NCBI RefSeq assembly: GCF_032854445.1
Contig: NC_088301.1
Coordinates: forward strand, 9,358,281 to 9,422,280
Source of the DNA: Liolophura sinensis
Lineage: Eukaryota > Mollusca > Polyplacophora > Chitonida > Chitonidae
Direction of reading: 5' to 3'
Length of the DNA stretch: 64,000 nt
Part shown: one piece after another, positions 63,568 through 64,000 of the stretch
Layout: each line of letters begins with the position of its first letter
How positions within the stretch are numbered: position 1 is the first letter of the stretch
Made by a program: the position numbers and the translations under genes
The notes under the pieces: generated by a model
Seen by the model: only the letters and a program-made list of their open reading frames with translations
Databases searched by the model: none
Told to the model about the DNA's origin: nothing

Positions 63568-64000
63568 GTATGTTTGTTCATGATAAACTCAAGGATGCTT
63601 GGTAAAATTCCATAAGACAGCATGAACTTCTTTAAAGGATAAGGCAGTGAATGGTTATGTTTCATTGCCAATGCAAGACCTTTTGGGAGGTTTGCATTAT
63701 GTTTATTTCCATGCATTAACATTGTCAAAGTGCAGATACGTCGGTATGATGTCACAATTACTCTCACCAGCCATTTTCGTGATATTGCCATTATATTTTA
63801 CTTCTTATTCAGCAAAATGATATTGAAAGTGTGATACTTTATAGTTCTTGAACATTCTGCTTTCAACAAAGTGCTACCTCATCCTTTAAAGCGATGTGTA
63901 AATTTTCTGTTGACGTGACTTTGTGATCATGATTACATCAGGACTGAGTGTTTGTAGTATGGTCAGCGGAAAAGAGACCACAATTGCTCTAGGATTTTTT
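63568..64000 (+). other. PRPF38A intron 7, cut by window edge
   Basis: Begins with the donor gtatgt after exon 7. No further exon is seen before the window ends. Confidence 0.7.

Overview
This is eukaryotic nuclear DNA from an invertebrate animal. Genes are split into many short GT-AG exons, introns hold tRNA-derived SINEs and small inverted-repeat elements, and minisatellite arrays are numerous. The SINE tails and the protein divergence fit a lophotrochozoan, most likely a mollusc; the species cannot be read from the window. All exon models below were made by hand by joining splice sites that keep the reading frame. No alignment or transcript was available.

Layout. 1-9.3 kb: mostly tandem repeats (45-bp, complex and 44-bp arrays and a TA run), plus one well-bounded candidate exon on the minus strand (1195-1335). 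9.3-24.3 kb, plus strand: an unrecognised nine-exon gene of about 732 residues, with a 58/116-bp satellite in its first intron and several small inverted-repeat elements in others. 24.3-27.2 kb: no gene seen. 27.2-32.9 kb, minus strand: a nine-exon CCDC24 homologue (402 residues). 33-42 kb: no confident gene; about 40-bp and 35-bp minisatellites with SINEs inserted in or beside them. 42.1-59.5 kb, minus strand: complete ORC1, the largest subunit of the origin recognition complex (15 coding exons, about 1065 residues). 59.85-64 kb, plus strand: PRPF38A, a spliceosome protein, running off the right edge.

How the genes relate. ORC1 and PRPF38A are head to head with only 387 bp between start codons, the same arrangement as on human chromosome 1p32. 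The shared interval holds a strong E2F site 26 bp from the ORC1 start, fitting S-phase control of ORC1. CCDC24 lies downstream of ORC1 on the same strand; its human counterpart is also on chromosome 1p.

Most interesting finding. The 2-kb minisatellite after the ORC1 stop codon (40.2-42.15 kb) is made of ORC1 itself. Its 64-bp unit is a copy of the last 20 sense codons plus the stop codon. About 30 units can be counted, the last being the real coding end of the gene. Because every unit carries the same peptide end and its own stop, unequal exchange between exon and array should still give an intact ORC1 C-terminus. ORC1 also has an internal 54-bp coding repeat that duplicates a KEN-type degron, and a 45-bp hairpin-bearing minisatellite in intron 3.
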